From Trichocoleus desertorum NBK24 (GTDB lineage Bacteria > Cyanobacteriota > Cyanobacteriia > FACHB-46), in assembly GCF_030409055.1 (NCBI RefSeq), contig NZ_CP116619.1:4233628-4297627 (forward strand): a stretch of DNA of 64,000 nt, written 5' to 3'. Position 1 is the stretch's first letter. Each line of letters opens with the position of its first letter. The notes under the pieces were generated by a model, which saw nothing but the letters and a program-made list of their open reading frames with translations, was not told the DNA's origin and did no database searches. Positions 55,194-63,923 of the stretch are shown here, piece by piece. A program made the translations under genes and the position numbers.

Positions 55194-55499
55194 CTATGGT
55201 TTGGTAGACTTTGCACTCGTTTTTTTAGGCTCAGCGGCTCCGGTAGAAAACTGAGGATTGTAGCCAGAGTAGTCTGCGATCGCAGCAATATAAATTAGAT
55301 GCACTAACAGTCCTACTGCCCAAGCTCCCGTAACCCACTTAGACCAAGGCCAAGTGGCAGCTTCTAACGTACGCACGAACCACATGCCAGAATTGGTTGC
55401 ACCAAAAACTGCTACATGCATGGCAAAATTCATCCGATCATCCAGACGGCGATAAGCAGGATCACGACGATCTGGTTGACGAGGCCAACGAGGCGGCAT
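55194..55499 (-). CDS. 2TM-domain membrane protein
   Basis: A 101-residue protein. The Arg/Pro-rich N-terminus includes PPRWPRQPDRRDPAYRRLDD. Two membrane helices follow (~27-46 and ~58-76), the second with WAVGLLVHLIYIAAIADYSG. This is the 2TM-domain family common in cyanobacteria; function unknown. It lies 50 bases after the PspA-family gene on the same strand. Confidence 0.85.
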   Translation of the reverse strand: MPPRWPRQPDRRDPAYRRLDDRMNFAMHVAVFGATNSGMWFVRTLEAATWPWSKWVTGAWAVGLLVHLIYIAAIADYSGYNPQFSTGAAEPKKTSAKSTKP

Positions 55500-55549
55500 A
55501 GAAAACCCTTTAGTAAGTGATTAAGCGTCAGAGTGGCTATTGTAATCGA

Positions 55550-56269
55550 TCAAGCGCTGGATGACTGAGACTGGGATTGAGAGGGTGGCAGTTTGGCAGT
55601 GTTCTCGGTACCGCTGAGCAGTTGTGCCTTCATGGCAGCCAACTCTTCATCTACCGTGTCGCCGCCTTCTAGGGAAGCAAACTTCTTTTCTAGGTCATCT
55701 GTGCCTAGTTCCGCGATCGCCTCTGACTGCGCTTCTAGTTGTAATACTTTCTCTTCCATGCGCTCAAACGCAGACATGGCGCTACCCGTCCCGACGCGAC
55801 CGAGCATGTCATTAATCTGCTGAGAAGCTTTCGCCGAGCGGGCACGAGCGATATACAAGTCTTTTTTGGTTTTGGCCTCAGAAATCTTGCTTTCCAAGGT
55901 CAACATATTTTGCTTGAGCTTGGTGACAATGCCACTTTGCTGGTCTAGCTGCGATCGCAAAGCTTCAGCAGTTTCCTGATAAGACTTGCGACGGGTCAAA
56001 GCTTCCCGTGCTAGGTGATCATCCCCTTTTTGCAAAGCGAGTTGCGCCCGTTGATACCACTCATTAGAGGTGGATTGAGCTTGGGCACATTGTCGTTCCG
56101 TGCGCTTCTGAGTGGCGATCGCTTGAGCCACAGCTTGCCGCAGTTGAATCAGGTCTTCCTGCATATCCAAGACCGTTTGCTCCAGAATCTTTTCTGGATC
56201 TTCTGCTTGCCCAACCAAGCTGTTGATGTTGGCTCGAATTACCCGCCCAATGCGGTCCAATAAGCCCAT
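55550..56269 (-). CDS. PspA/IM30-family protein lacking the Vipp1 C-terminal helix
   Basis: A 239-residue ESCRT-III-like coiled-coil protein. The N-terminal amphipathic helix region (MGLLDRIGRVIRANINSLVG), AEDPEKILEQTVLDMQEDLI and the coiled coil with ARAKISEAKTKKD-like SEAKTKKDLYIARAR are clear. The C-terminus ends in a Ser/Gln-rich tail (PPSQSQSQSSSA) and has no counterpart of the seventh helix of Vipp1. It is thus more like a PspA paralogue. These proteins form membrane-remodelling rings; in cyanobacteria they protect thylakoids. No psp regulatory genes adjoin. Confidence 0.9.
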   Translation of the reverse strand: MGLLDRIGRVIRANINSLVGQAEDPEKILEQTVLDMQEDLIQLRQAVAQAIATQKRTERQCAQAQSTSNEWYQRAQLALQKGDDHLAREALTRRKSYQETAEALRSQLDQQSGIVTKLKQNMLTLESKISEAKTKKDLYIARARSAKASQQINDMLGRVGTGSAMSAFERMEEKVLQLEAQSEAIAELGTDDLEKKFASLEGGDTVDEELAAMKAQLLSGTENTAKLPPSQSQSQSSSA

Positions 56270-56414
56270 ACCGATCTCCGTCCACGTTGCTACAACAAGC
56301 TTGGTAGGCCACTAATGTATCCACTACAAAAATGCAGTTTTTAACGGCCCCAGCGGAACATTAACCTCATGGTATCGCACCTTTTCAGTTCCTAAGCGAA
56401 CCAAAAGCAGGAGA

Positions 56415-57902
56415 TTAGTGCTGTTCTACCTTAGCGGGAATTCCTTGTTTTTCTAGTTCTTCGGCTAAGGCTTCTGCTTTGCCAGGTTCATCAAAGGCTC
56501 CTAACTGAATGCGGGCACCATCCGAGAAGTTCCGTACATAAGCATCCGGAATTGCCTTCTGGGCTTCCTCTAGCGTGGCATCCCCACTGTACTCAGTCAC
56601 CACCTTGTAGTCGTAGGCGCTATTAGCCGCTGGAGCTGAGTTGGCGGCACTTTCGGCTTCCGGTTCGGCTGCTCGTGAGCGAGGTGCAGGCGGCTCTGGG
56701 GCGGCCACTACGGGGGCAGGTTCTACTCTAGGAGGTTCTGGGGCCGCAGGGGCAGGTTCAGGCGTATATCGTTCAACGGGTGGCTCAGCGGCAGGTGGGT
56801 TATAAGCAGGTTGGTTGTAAATTGCGGCGGGTGGAGGTGCAGGTGCGATCGACAGAGGCGGTGCTACAGGCTGCACCACATAGGGAGCAGCAGCACGAGA
56901 TGAATCTGTTTGAGGAGCCGTTGTCGTGGCCCTAGCCCCACTAGTCGCTTTACTGGTGTTCGGCACCGCTGTCACCTTAGGCACCGTTACAGATTTCCCA
57001 GGAGTGGCTGTAGTCTTGCCTGCACCCGAATTAGCCTTGAGCGTGCTCAAGGTGTTCAGATTCAAATCGACAAATTCTTTAGAGGCTAAGTTCGGTGAAT
57101 TTGGCAGACCTACTGCTTCTGAGCGATTGGGGTTGGTACTCGTAGAATTAGTGCTTGTAGTGGATGATCCAGCAGCAGGCGATCGCCCTAAACCTTGGCG
57201 TGGCCCCAAGGGATTCATCAACAGATAGCCTAATGTCGCGCTAGACAGCAAAAGTAGCAGCATTAAGCCTAAACCCAACGGAGTGAGTAGGTTTTGCATA
57301 AAGCCCCGCTCAACTCTGGCGACGGCTTCTTCCTCGGCCAAACTGCGTAACAGTTCCTCTGAAGACTCCAGGTAATCATCTGGCGGCATTCGAGTGCTAG
57401 CCAAGTTGATCAAATGGTCAGATTCAGAGTTGTCAGCTTCTGAATGGGTTACTGCTGGCGCTTCTGGCTCTTGGACACGAGGTAGAACTGCTAGCTGGGA
57501 AGCAGAATGGGTACGAGCAGAAGTAAAAGATGACTCTGAGCGTGGTTCCTGACTGGGTGACCAGGTTGGTTGAACAGGTGGTGCAATGGGTGTTGTAGTA
57601 GATGGGTTAGCTGGGTTAGCGGTAGCGGTATCAGTACTGGTGGAAAACCCCGAATTCGTCGGTTGAGGCTGAGTTCTACCCCCTACCGCGCCCACAGAAA
57701 TCAAGTCCAAGGTCTTTCGGGCTTGCTGGCGACCTAGACCCCGAGGCGGCGGTACAGAGCGACCTGTTCGCTGACGCCGATAGCGAACCAACTCCTCTTC
57801 TAAGTGCACATCTAAACTGCCTAAGGCCGTTTGCAACACAGAATGTAAGGATTTGTTTTGCTGGGATTGATTTGGGGATTCAACCGAGGGGCGTTGACTC
57901 AT
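56415..57902 (-). CDS. SPOR-domain membrane protein
   Basis: A 495-residue bitopic protein. A Pro/Ser-rich N-terminal cytoplasmic part of ~200 residues is followed by one membrane helix (~205-225, LTPLGLGLMLLLLLSSATLG), a long Ala/Pro/Thr-rich periplasmic linker, and a C-terminal SPOR domain (~420-495: DYKVVTEYSGDATLEEAQKA, then RIQLGAFDEPGKAEALAEEL). SPOR binds denuded septal glycan, so septal or envelope localisation is likely. Confidence 0.88.
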   Translation of the reverse strand: MSQRPSVESPNQSQQNKSLHSVLQTALGSLDVHLEEELVRYRRQRTGRSVPPPRGLGRQQARKTLDLISVGAVGGRTQPQPTNSGFSTSTDTATANPANPSTTTPIAPPVQPTWSPSQEPRSESSFTSARTHSASQLAVLPRVQEPEAPAVTHSEADNSESDHLINLASTRMPPDDYLESSEELLRSLAEEEAVARVERGFMQNLLTPLGLGLMLLLLLSSATLGYLLMNPLGPRQGLGRSPAAGSSTTSTNSTSTNPNRSEAVGLPNSPNLASKEFVDLNLNTLSTLKANSGAGKTTATPGKSVTVPKVTAVPNTSKATSGARATTTAPQTDSSRAAAPYVVQPVAPPLSIAPAPPPAAIYNQPAYNPPAAEPPVERYTPEPAPAAPEPPRVEPAPVVAAPEPPAPRSRAAEPEAESAANSAPAANSAYDYKVVTEYSGDATLEEAQKAIPDAYVRNFSDGARIQLGAFDEPGKAEALAEELEKQGIPAKVEQH

Positions 57903-58209
57903 TACAGGATTCCTACCATCTTGACTAACCGCAAATTTTTCAAGGGGGCGTCCCTCAACTCATGACATTTATTGCATTCATAAACGTGTGCAATCCACCC
58001 TGGACTGGTTCGGTCAAAGCCTAACTCTAATCTTGTCTCAGATGCAAGCCAGCTCTAGCTAGCCCTATCGAATCAACACTAAATCACACAACTAGCTTAG
58101 GTGTCAGGGCGAATTAGTAGATGCATCGTATAGTACTGCTGTTGATTCTGATCCTAAAGTAGAGAACCTTTAGAAAAAGGGTATACGATTTCTTACCGAG
58201 ATTGGCAGC
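57903..58209. other. Divergent intergenic region upstream of the SPOR gene and DUF721 gene
   Basis: About 307 bases with no gene. Promoters of both neighbours must lie here. No hairpin or recognisable operator is visible. Confidence 0.5.
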
Positions 58210-58788
58210 ATGGCTTTTGAATCCCTTCATCATGTTTTAGGCAGCTTCGAAAATCAAGGGGGATGGCAAGAGCGACAGCAGTTCAAGCGCTTGCTGGCTT
58301 ATTGGCCAGAAGTCGTAGGGCTAGCGGTTGCCAGCCAGACAAAACCAGTGGCAATTCAGCGGGGTGTGTTAAAAGTAGCCACTTCTAGCCCTGCCTGGGC
58401 CCAAAACTTGATTTTTGAGCGGCAACGAATCTTAGAAAAGCTCAATACTCGGTTAACCATCGAACTCACTGACATTCGTTTTTCTACCGCTCAATGGCAC
58501 AGTAGCCGGAGAGACAATTCTTCTGCCACTTCTGGATCAGAAGCCAACCCTTGGCAAGACCATCCTAGCCATGTAGCTAGCCCTAGCCCTCAGACACTCA
58601 ATCCATCTCTTCCACAGGTAGCAGCGCCAAAAGACCCTCAAACCGCGTTTCAGGCTTGGTCGGCGTTGGTGCAACAGCGATCGCAGCATTTACCCGCTTG
58701 CCCCCGTTGTCACTGTCCGACCCCACCCGGAGAATTGCAGCGTTGGTCTCTTTGTGCCCTCTGCGCCGCGCAACAATGGCGGGGGTAA
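58210..58788 (+). CDS. DUF721 (DciA-like) protein with C-terminal zinc ribbon
   Basis: A 192-residue protein. Residues ~1-100 form a DUF721 domain (FKRLLAYWPEVVGLAVASQT, VLKVATSSPAWAQNLIFERQ), the fold of DciA, the ancestral loader of replicative helicase DnaB. A disordered linker leads to a C-terminal zinc ribbon with CPRC and CALC knuckles. No dnaB is nearby. Helicase loading in cyanobacteria is not settled, so the role is inferred from the family. Confidence 0.85.
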   Translation: MAFESLHHVLGSFENQGGWQERQQFKRLLAYWPEVVGLAVASQTKPVAIQRGVLKVATSSPAWAQNLIFERQRILEKLNTRLTIELTDIRFSTAQWHSSRRDNSSATSGSEANPWQDHPSHVASPSPQTLNPSLPQVAAPKDPQTAFQAWSALVQQRSQHLPACPRCHCPTPPGELQRWSLCALCAAQQWRG

Positions 58789-59286
58789 CTCGTCACTCTT
58801 ACAACTGGTGAATCCAACTGGCAAATCGTACAGCTAGTGAATTGAGCCCTACATCTGGGTATCACTAAGCATGGGCGAACCGCTCATTTTATAGGTTTTG
58901 ACCTGATTCAGGACTTGGAATAGCCCAGCTTATAGATCGCCTTAAGCTCCGTTGCATCTGTCAAATAGCTGAATTTTTAAGCTCAAAAAGTGACTGATGA
59001 CCCCTGAATTTACTCGAATCTTGGAGCTATTTAAATTCGATTGGTTATCCTTTCCCTTGATCCCCAATTATTTTTGAGAGAAATCAGCTCGATTTGTTCA
59101 GGACTAAAAAGCTGTAAATGTATCTGGCTTTTAACAAGATTATAAAGATAATCTAAAAGGCGTTTTTTATCATGGATCGCTGAAAACCAGGTGGAAAAGC
59201 GATCGCAGGTCTCTAAATCAACGCCCTCAAAAAAACTCTAGCTTAAAAATTAAAGACAACAGGTTACCTCCCTAAAAAATCCTTCT
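58789..59286. other. Intergenic region, no gene recognised
   Basis: About 500 AT-rich bases. The only plausible small frame (ATG at 58998, 26 codons, hydrophobic C-terminal half) resembles no known small photosystem protein and has no clear ribosome-binding site. I see no tRNA or riboswitch. Confidence 0.5.
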
Positions 59287-59574
59287 ATGAGAACCATAAA
59301 CCTCGAAACATCAGCATGTCGCCACTGTCGGTATTACACCCCCGAAGGGCGACGCGGCGGCTCTTGTCAGCAGCTAAATGTACCTGTTCGAGGCGCTTGG
59401 AAGGCTTGTTCCTTGGCGATCCCCCCATTTGCGCCTTCTTGGGAGAATTCTGAAGAGATTATGAATTGGTCAGAAAGTACGTTAATCCTAGGAGATGTGA
59501 TCTCATTGGATTGTTCTCCAATTAGTTTTTCTGAAAGAAAAGATGATTTGGCAGTGCGATCGCTAACTAAATAA
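59287..59574 (+). CDS. Small Cys-rich conserved cyanobacterial protein
   Basis: A 95-residue protein. The N-terminal half has CRHCRYYTPEGRRGGSCQQL and then GAWKACSLAIPPFAPSWE, with four Cys likely to bind a metal. The rest is polar and not conserved by eye. Similar short proteins recur in cyanobacteria as hypotheticals; no function is assigned. It is a single gene, followed by a terminator about 230 bases later. Confidence 0.78.
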   Translation: MRTINLETSACRHCRYYTPEGRRGGSCQQLNVPVRGAWKACSLAIPPFAPSWENSEEIMNWSESTLILGDVISLDCSPISFSERKDDLAVRSLTK

Positions 59575-59801
59575 TCCTTTCTCTTCTCTAAATTAGCTCT
59601 GTAAAAACACTGAAGTAATCTTGTTTTTAGATTTGAGCTTGAGTCTAAATGCATCCTCATTTTGTTGATTTGAGTTGGAAGCTTTGACGAAACCGCTACA
59701 ACCTCAAGACTAGGTACTTAAACTGCCAAAGCTGGCTTAGGCTAAAGATTTCACGTTTGTAATTCAGCTCAAATATTTGGTTTCTTACAGACAAAAATTT
59801 G

Positions 59802-59835
59802 AAACCGCACTTTCAAAGCAAGAGTGCGGTTTTTT
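59802..59835 (+). terminator. Intrinsic terminator after the Cys-rich small gene
   Basis: AAACCGCACT at 59802-59811 pairs with AGTGCGGTTT at 59823-59832 around an 11-base loop. The T-run spans 59830-59835. It lies between convergent genes and can also affect menB. Confidence 0.85.
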
Positions 59836-59872
59836 AAGTGGTTGAGTGCTGAAGGTTAGGCCACAGCTCGGC

Positions 59873-60706
59873 TCAAGGCAACCAAGGGTACTGGCGGAAG
59901 TTAGGTTGACGCTTTTCTAGGAACGCTTCTTTCCCTTCGGCCCCTTCTTCTGTCATGTAGTAGAGCAAAGTTGCATTTCCTGCTAATTCTTGTAAGCCTG
60001 CTTGGCCGTCACAGTCAGCATTAAAAGCCGATTTGAGACAGCGAATCGCGATCGGACTTTTCTCTAGAATTTCCTGTGCCCATTGGATGCCTTCCGCTTC
60101 TAACTGCTCCACAGGCACCACACAATTCACCAAACCCATTTCTAGCGCCTGGGCCGCGTCGTACTGACGGCAGAGATACCAAATTTCGCGGGCTTTTTTT
60201 TGTCCTACTATCCGAGCTAAGTAGCTGGCTCCGAACCCACCATCGAAGCTACCTACCTTCGGCCCAGTTTGACCAAAAATGGCATTGTCTGCGGCGATCG
60301 TCAAATCACAAAGAATGTGGAGAACATGCCCGCCACCGATTGCGTAACCCGCTACCAAAGCAATCACTACCTTGGGCATGGAGCGAATCAAACGTTGCAA
60401 GTCGAGGACGTTGAGTCGCGGCACCCCTTCATCATCTACGTAACCGCCTTGACCCCGCACACTTTGGTCGCCCCCGGCGCAGAAGGCATATTTACCATCC
60501 GTATGCGGCCCTGCCCCAGTGAAGAGAACGACCCCAATACGGCTATCTTCACGGGCATTGGCAAAGGCATCATAAAGCTCGAACACCGTTTTGGGACGAA
60601 AGGCATTGCGCTTGTGAGGTCGATTGATGGTGATTTTGGCGATGCCATCCGCTTTGTGATACAGGATGTCTTCGTAGGTTTTGGCAACTTGCCATTCAAC
60701 TTGCAT
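59873..60706 (-). CDS. menB: 1,4-dihydroxy-2-naphthoyl-CoA synthase
   Basis: A 277-residue crotonase-family enzyme. The active-site region ([20 protein letters not shown] followed by [17 protein letters not shown]) carries the MenB-specific Asp and Gly residues. It closes the naphthoate ring in phylloquinone (menaquinone pathway) synthesis, needed for photosystem I. It lies downstream of menD and a TerB-like gene on the same strand. Confidence 0.97.
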   Translation of the reverse strand: MQVEWQVAKTYEDILYHKADGIAKITINRPHKRNAFRPKTVFELYDAFANAREDSRIGVVLFTGAGPHTDGKYAFCAGGDQSVRGQGGYVDDEGVPRLNVLDLQRLIRSMPKVVIALVAGYAIGGGHVLHILCDLTIAADNAIFGQTGPKVGSFDGGFGASYLARIVGQKKAREIWYLCRQYDAAQALEMGLVNCVVPVEQLEAEGIQWAQEILEKSPIAIRCLKSAFNADCDGQAGLQELAGNATLLYYMTEEGAEGKEAFLEKRQPNFRQYPWLP

Positions 60707-60840
60707 AGTCTGTGCGTGAGTGTAAACAATTAGGCCATCTCTTACCCAGAGTTGAAGTTTTACCCTGAGATCAAGAAATGGCCTAGGCTCAGTGGTGCCA
60801 TTTTAGAGTAATTTCACGAACGGACTCTGACAAGTCGGGG

Positions 60841-61431
60841 CTACAAAGATACCCATAGGCTAGTGGAAAATTGGTTGGCAATATCAACTAGGAGCGGCAG
60901 TTGAAATTGTTCTGGCAGCAGCAAATCTTTAATCGTGTTTAAGGCTTCTAGGTCGTCAGATTTCAACGAAGAACCATTCGCTAAAACCGCCACCTCAGCA
61001 GTAGAGAGTGACAAACGGCTGGCGATCGCCTGTAAATACATACTCTCCCGTAGATCTACTTCACCATCCGCTGCGGCCATTTTGTAGCCCAAGCCAATGA
61101 GCAATACTTTTTCTGACTTAGAAAGTAGTGCTGTGAGCTTGAGCAGCTCATTTGGAATGATATAAATCTGATGCCGCTGCACCCCAGTGACCAGTTGTTG
61201 CGTCAGCTCACGGGTTTGGTCATCCAACGTCAGAAACGAGCTGAGTGTGTGCTGCAACTCTTGCTTCTCGGCATCGGCGATCGCCCGATCCACTAGCATG
61301 ACGCCTAGCAGCACCGTGACCAAAGCTGCCAAAAACACTAGCAAGGGATTTAACTCGTCCTGCTGCAACTCTTGGCCCGTGATGCGGCAGAGAAGCTCTA
61401 GAGTTTCCGCGCTGATTTGTGATTGATCCAT
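60841..61431 (-). CDS. TerB-like tellurite-resistance-family domain protein
   Basis: About 196 residues from the ATG at 61431; a TTG 66 bases upstream would overlap menD by 14 bases. One membrane helix (~30-48, LLVFLAALVTVLLGVMLVDR) precedes helices ending in a TerB domain with KMAAADGEVDLRESMYLQAI and SRLSLSTAEVAVL. TerB domains are linked to stress and membrane sensing. The gene sits between menD and menB, so the three may be co-transcribed. Confidence 0.82.
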   Translation of the reverse strand: MDQSQISAETLELLCRITGQELQQDELNPLLVFLAALVTVLLGVMLVDRAIADAEKQELQHTLSSFLTLDDQTRELTQQLVTGVQRHQIYIIPNELLKLTALLSKSEKVLLIGLGYKMAAADGEVDLRESMYLQAIASRLSLSTAEVAVLANGSSLKSDDLEALNTIKDLLLPEQFQLPLLVDIANQFSTSLWVSL

Positions 61432-61483
61432 GCCTGAGAACCGTTGTTCGCCTTCAAGAGTAAAGCTGGGGCGCTCAGTTTTG

Positions 61484-63226
61484 TCAATCAACGGCAAATT
61501 TTGCTAGGTTAGTCCGCCGCCAAGCACTGTCTACCTTGCGATCGGTTCGCACCTCTAGCACTCGGATTCCGCTTTGGGGTAGGGGATTCAACCGCTCTAT
61601 TAACTGGGGCCAAGCTTGAACGAGTTCGTACTCCACACCATAAGTTTGGCAGAGTGGCGCGAAGTCAACCGCTTGAGGGGTCGCAAAGAATTCTTCAAAC
61701 ACCTGCTCAAACTGAGCGATCGGCAGCATCTCGAAAATGCCACCGCCATTGTTGTTGACCACAATAATGGTCAAATGTCCTACCAGCTTGTTTCTGAGCA
61801 AAAAGCCATTGGTGTCGTGCAGCAGCGCTAAGTCTCCCGTCAACAGGACGCTGCTTTGATTGCCATGCGCCATCCCCAAAGCGGTAGACAACGTGCCATC
61901 AATGCCATTCGCTCCTCGGTTGAAGTAAGGCTTAATCGCTGTATTGCCCGGTTTCCAGAAAAACTCCACATCCCGGACAGGCATGCTGTTGGCAATAAAT
62001 AAAGGCGTACCAGGGGGCAAATGCTGGGATAACAACCAAGCGACTTTGCCTTCAAACCACGCTTCTGTATCTGACATGGTTTGGTCTAGCCTTTGCCGCA
62101 CCTTCCCTTCGGCACTACACCAATCTTTGAAATAACTACTTGATGACTGGGACGTAGGCGGCAACAGGGGAGCCAACTGCTCGATCGCCAGCCGTAAATG
62201 AGTGGTGTGACCATGCAGCGGATCTAAATTGCGATCGCCCGGATCAACAATCCACTGCTGCGGCTGCACCCTCTCTAGCCAGAGCCGCAGTTCCTTACTA
62301 GTCGGCATTTCCCCAATCCGGATCACCATTTCAGGAGCAAGTTGCTCTGCTAACTGCCGATTTCGTAGCAGCAAATCGTAGGTGGAAATCAGATTGGGAT
62401 TGAGATCCGCATAGTTCCGCAGCGGCGACAACCCTTCCGCCAGCACAGGCCACCCCAACGCCGCCGATAGTTGCGCTACCGCCGTACAGTACTGCACAGG
62501 CGATCGCGGTTGAGCAGGCCCCGCAATAATCACACCCCGTTCGCAAGCTTGCCAAGTCGCCAACGGCAACTGAATATTGCCCACCCCAACCGCATCAGCC
62601 TCTGTTATAGGCTGCACTGCTGCAAAAAACTGAGCCGAGTCAAACTGTGATCGCCAAGCTTCCACCACTGGATCAGTAATCGGAGCCAACGGGTCACGAA
62701 ACGGCAAATTGAGATGCACCGGACCTGCCACAGGCCAAAGCGATCGCTCCCAGGCATAAACCAGCGTTTGGCGTAGATACCGAAGCAACCCCACCTCTAA
62801 AACAGGGATCGCCAACTCCGCATACCAATTGGGAAAATTCCCAAACAACTTTTGCTGATCGATCGCCTGCCCCGCATTGCAATCGCGCAACTCCGGAGGT
62901 CGATCCGCCGTTAGAACCAACAATGGCACCCGACTTTGCCGCGCCTCAATCACCGCCGGATAAAAATTTGCCCCCGCCGTCCCCGACGTACAAACCAACA
63001 CCACAGGCAACCCCGACTGTCGCGCCAAGCCCAACGCAAAAAACGCCGCCGATCGCTCATCCAACACCGGAATTGCTTCAATCTCAGGGTGCTGAGCAAA
63101 CGCGATCGCCAATGGTGTAGACCGAGACCCCGGACAAACCACCGCCCTCATCAAACCTAGACGAGCCAACGTTTCTGCCAGGATCGAAGCCCAAACAGAA
63201 TTTGTATTGCTGAAATCAATCGACAT
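61484..63226 (-). CDS. menD: SEPHCHC synthase MenD
   Basis: A 580-residue thiamine-diphosphate enzyme that joins 2-oxoglutarate and isochorismate in phylloquinone synthesis. Clear motifs are MRAVVCPGSRSTPLAIAFAQ and VCTSGTAGANFYPAVIEA at the N-terminus, and RGANGIDGTLSTALGMA and VVNNNGGGIFEMLP toward the C-terminus, the ThDP region. It is upstream of the TerB-like and menB genes on the same strand, supporting the pathway. Confidence 0.97.
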   Translation of the reverse strand: MSIDFSNTNSVWASILAETLARLGLMRAVVCPGSRSTPLAIAFAQHPEIEAIPVLDERSAAFFALGLARQSGLPVVLVCTSGTAGANFYPAVIEARQSRVPLLVLTADRPPELRDCNAGQAIDQQKLFGNFPNWYAELAIPVLEVGLLRYLRQTLVYAWERSLWPVAGPVHLNLPFRDPLAPITDPVVEAWRSQFDSAQFFAAVQPITEADAVGVGNIQLPLATWQACERGVIIAGPAQPRSPVQYCTAVAQLSAALGWPVLAEGLSPLRNYADLNPNLISTYDLLLRNRQLAEQLAPEMVIRIGEMPTSKELRLWLERVQPQQWIVDPGDRNLDPLHGHTTHLRLAIEQLAPLLPPTSQSSSSYFKDWCSAEGKVRQRLDQTMSDTEAWFEGKVAWLLSQHLPPGTPLFIANSMPVRDVEFFWKPGNTAIKPYFNRGANGIDGTLSTALGMAHGNQSSVLLTGDLALLHDTNGFLLRNKLVGHLTIIVVNNNGGGIFEMLPIAQFEQVFEEFFATPQAVDFAPLCQTYGVEYELVQAWPQLIERLNPLPQSGIRVLEVRTDRKVDSAWRRTNLAKFAVD

Positions 63227-63250
63227 GAGGCAAGGAGGAAGGAGGGGGGA

Positions 63251-63271
63251 AGGATGAGGGATGAAGGATGA
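63251..63271. repeat. STRR-type heptamer repeat, three units
   Basis: AGGATGA (63251-63257), GGGATGA (63258-63264) and AGGATGA (63265-63271) run in tandem between ridA and menD, preceded by a purine-rich block of GGAGGAAGG units. The same heptamer reappears at 63754. It is a cyanobacterial STRR-like repeat. Confidence 0.85.
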
Positions 63272-63315
63272 AAAGTGCAGAGGAGCGGAGGAATGGATAA
63301 CAGGGGGCAGGAAGG

Positions 63316-63705
63316 TTAAATAACTGCGATGCAGTCGATTTCGACTCGGACATCCTTGGGAAGGCGGGCAACTTGTACGCAGGCGCGGGCTGGGGCGGTG
63401 GCGTCGTCGAAGTGACGGGCGTAGATGCCGTTGACTGCGGCAAAGTCGTTCATATCAGCGAGAAATACTGTAGTTCTAACCACATCGGCGAAAGTGGCTC
63501 CTGCTGCTTTGAGGATGGCTTCTAGATTTGCCATCACCTGTTCCGTCTGCCGCACTACATCTCCTTCACCCACGATCGCACCTGTCTGCGGATCGAGTGC
63601 GATTTGCCCTGCCACAAACACCATCTGACCACTCGCCGCGATCGCCTGATTATATGGCCCCACCGGAGCGGGAGCCTGTTCTGTCCGAATTACCTTGCGC
63701 GTCAT
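63316..63705 (-). CDS. ridA: RidA-family reactive-intermediate deaminase
   Basis: A 129-residue YjgF/YER057c/UK114 protein that hydrolyses reactive enamine/imine intermediates. Typical segments are PVGPYNQAIAASGQMVFVAG, RTTVFLADMNDFAAVN, and the catalytic Arg in ATAPARACVQVARLPKDV. The intact C-terminus ends DCIAVI. It is flanked on both sides by STRR heptamers, and is upstream of menD on the same strand. Confidence 0.95.
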   Translation of the reverse strand: MTRKVIRTEQAPAPVGPYNQAIAASGQMVFVAGQIALDPQTGAIVGEGDVVRQTEQVMANLEAILKAAGATFADVVRTTVFLADMNDFAAVNGIYARHFDDATAPARACVQVARLPKDVRVEIDCIAVI

Positions 63706-63753
63706 ATCCGTTTAGCTATCAGTATGAAACCAAGGCATTTTCTCACGAAGTGA

Positions 63754-63767
63754 GGGATGAGGGATGA
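63754..63767. repeat. STRR-type heptamer repeat GGGATGA x2
   Basis: GGGATGA occurs twice (63754-63760, 63761-63767), followed by purine-rich AAGGGGAAGAAGG. It lies just upstream of ridA and repeats the heptamer of 63251-63271. Confidence 0.75.
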
Positions 63768-63874
63768 AAGGGGAAGAAGGAGAGGTAGAAGCCAGAAATT
63801 AGAAGTTGAGATCTAAACGGAAAGCTAGCTTCAATCTCGAAACACCCACACTTAAATTCGTTTGGAGGGGGTCT

Positions 63875-63923
63875 GGGGGACGCAACCGTCCCTCAGCGGG
63901 AGTTTGAGGGCGAGTGCCCTCAA
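63875..63923. repeat. Double-hairpin intergenic repeat
   Basis: Two adjacent perfect hairpins. In the first, GGGACG at 63877-63882 pairs with CGTCCC at 63887-63892 (loop CAAC), with further pairs outward. In the second, TTGAGGGC at 63904-63911 pairs with GCCCTCAA at 63916-63923 (loop GAGT). Both arms sit in G/C-rich DNA within 50 bases. It resembles dispersed palindromic elements of cyanobacteria. Confidence 0.75.

Noticed and set aside
58998-59078. 26-codon frame in the 58789-59286 gap as a small photosystem gene
   Set aside because: No match to PetN, PsbM, PsbT, PsbX or other small subunits I know, and no clear ribosome-binding site.
60269-60733. Plus-strand 154-codon frame antisense to menB
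   Set aside because: menB is fully conserved on the other strand; the antisense frame has no known domain.
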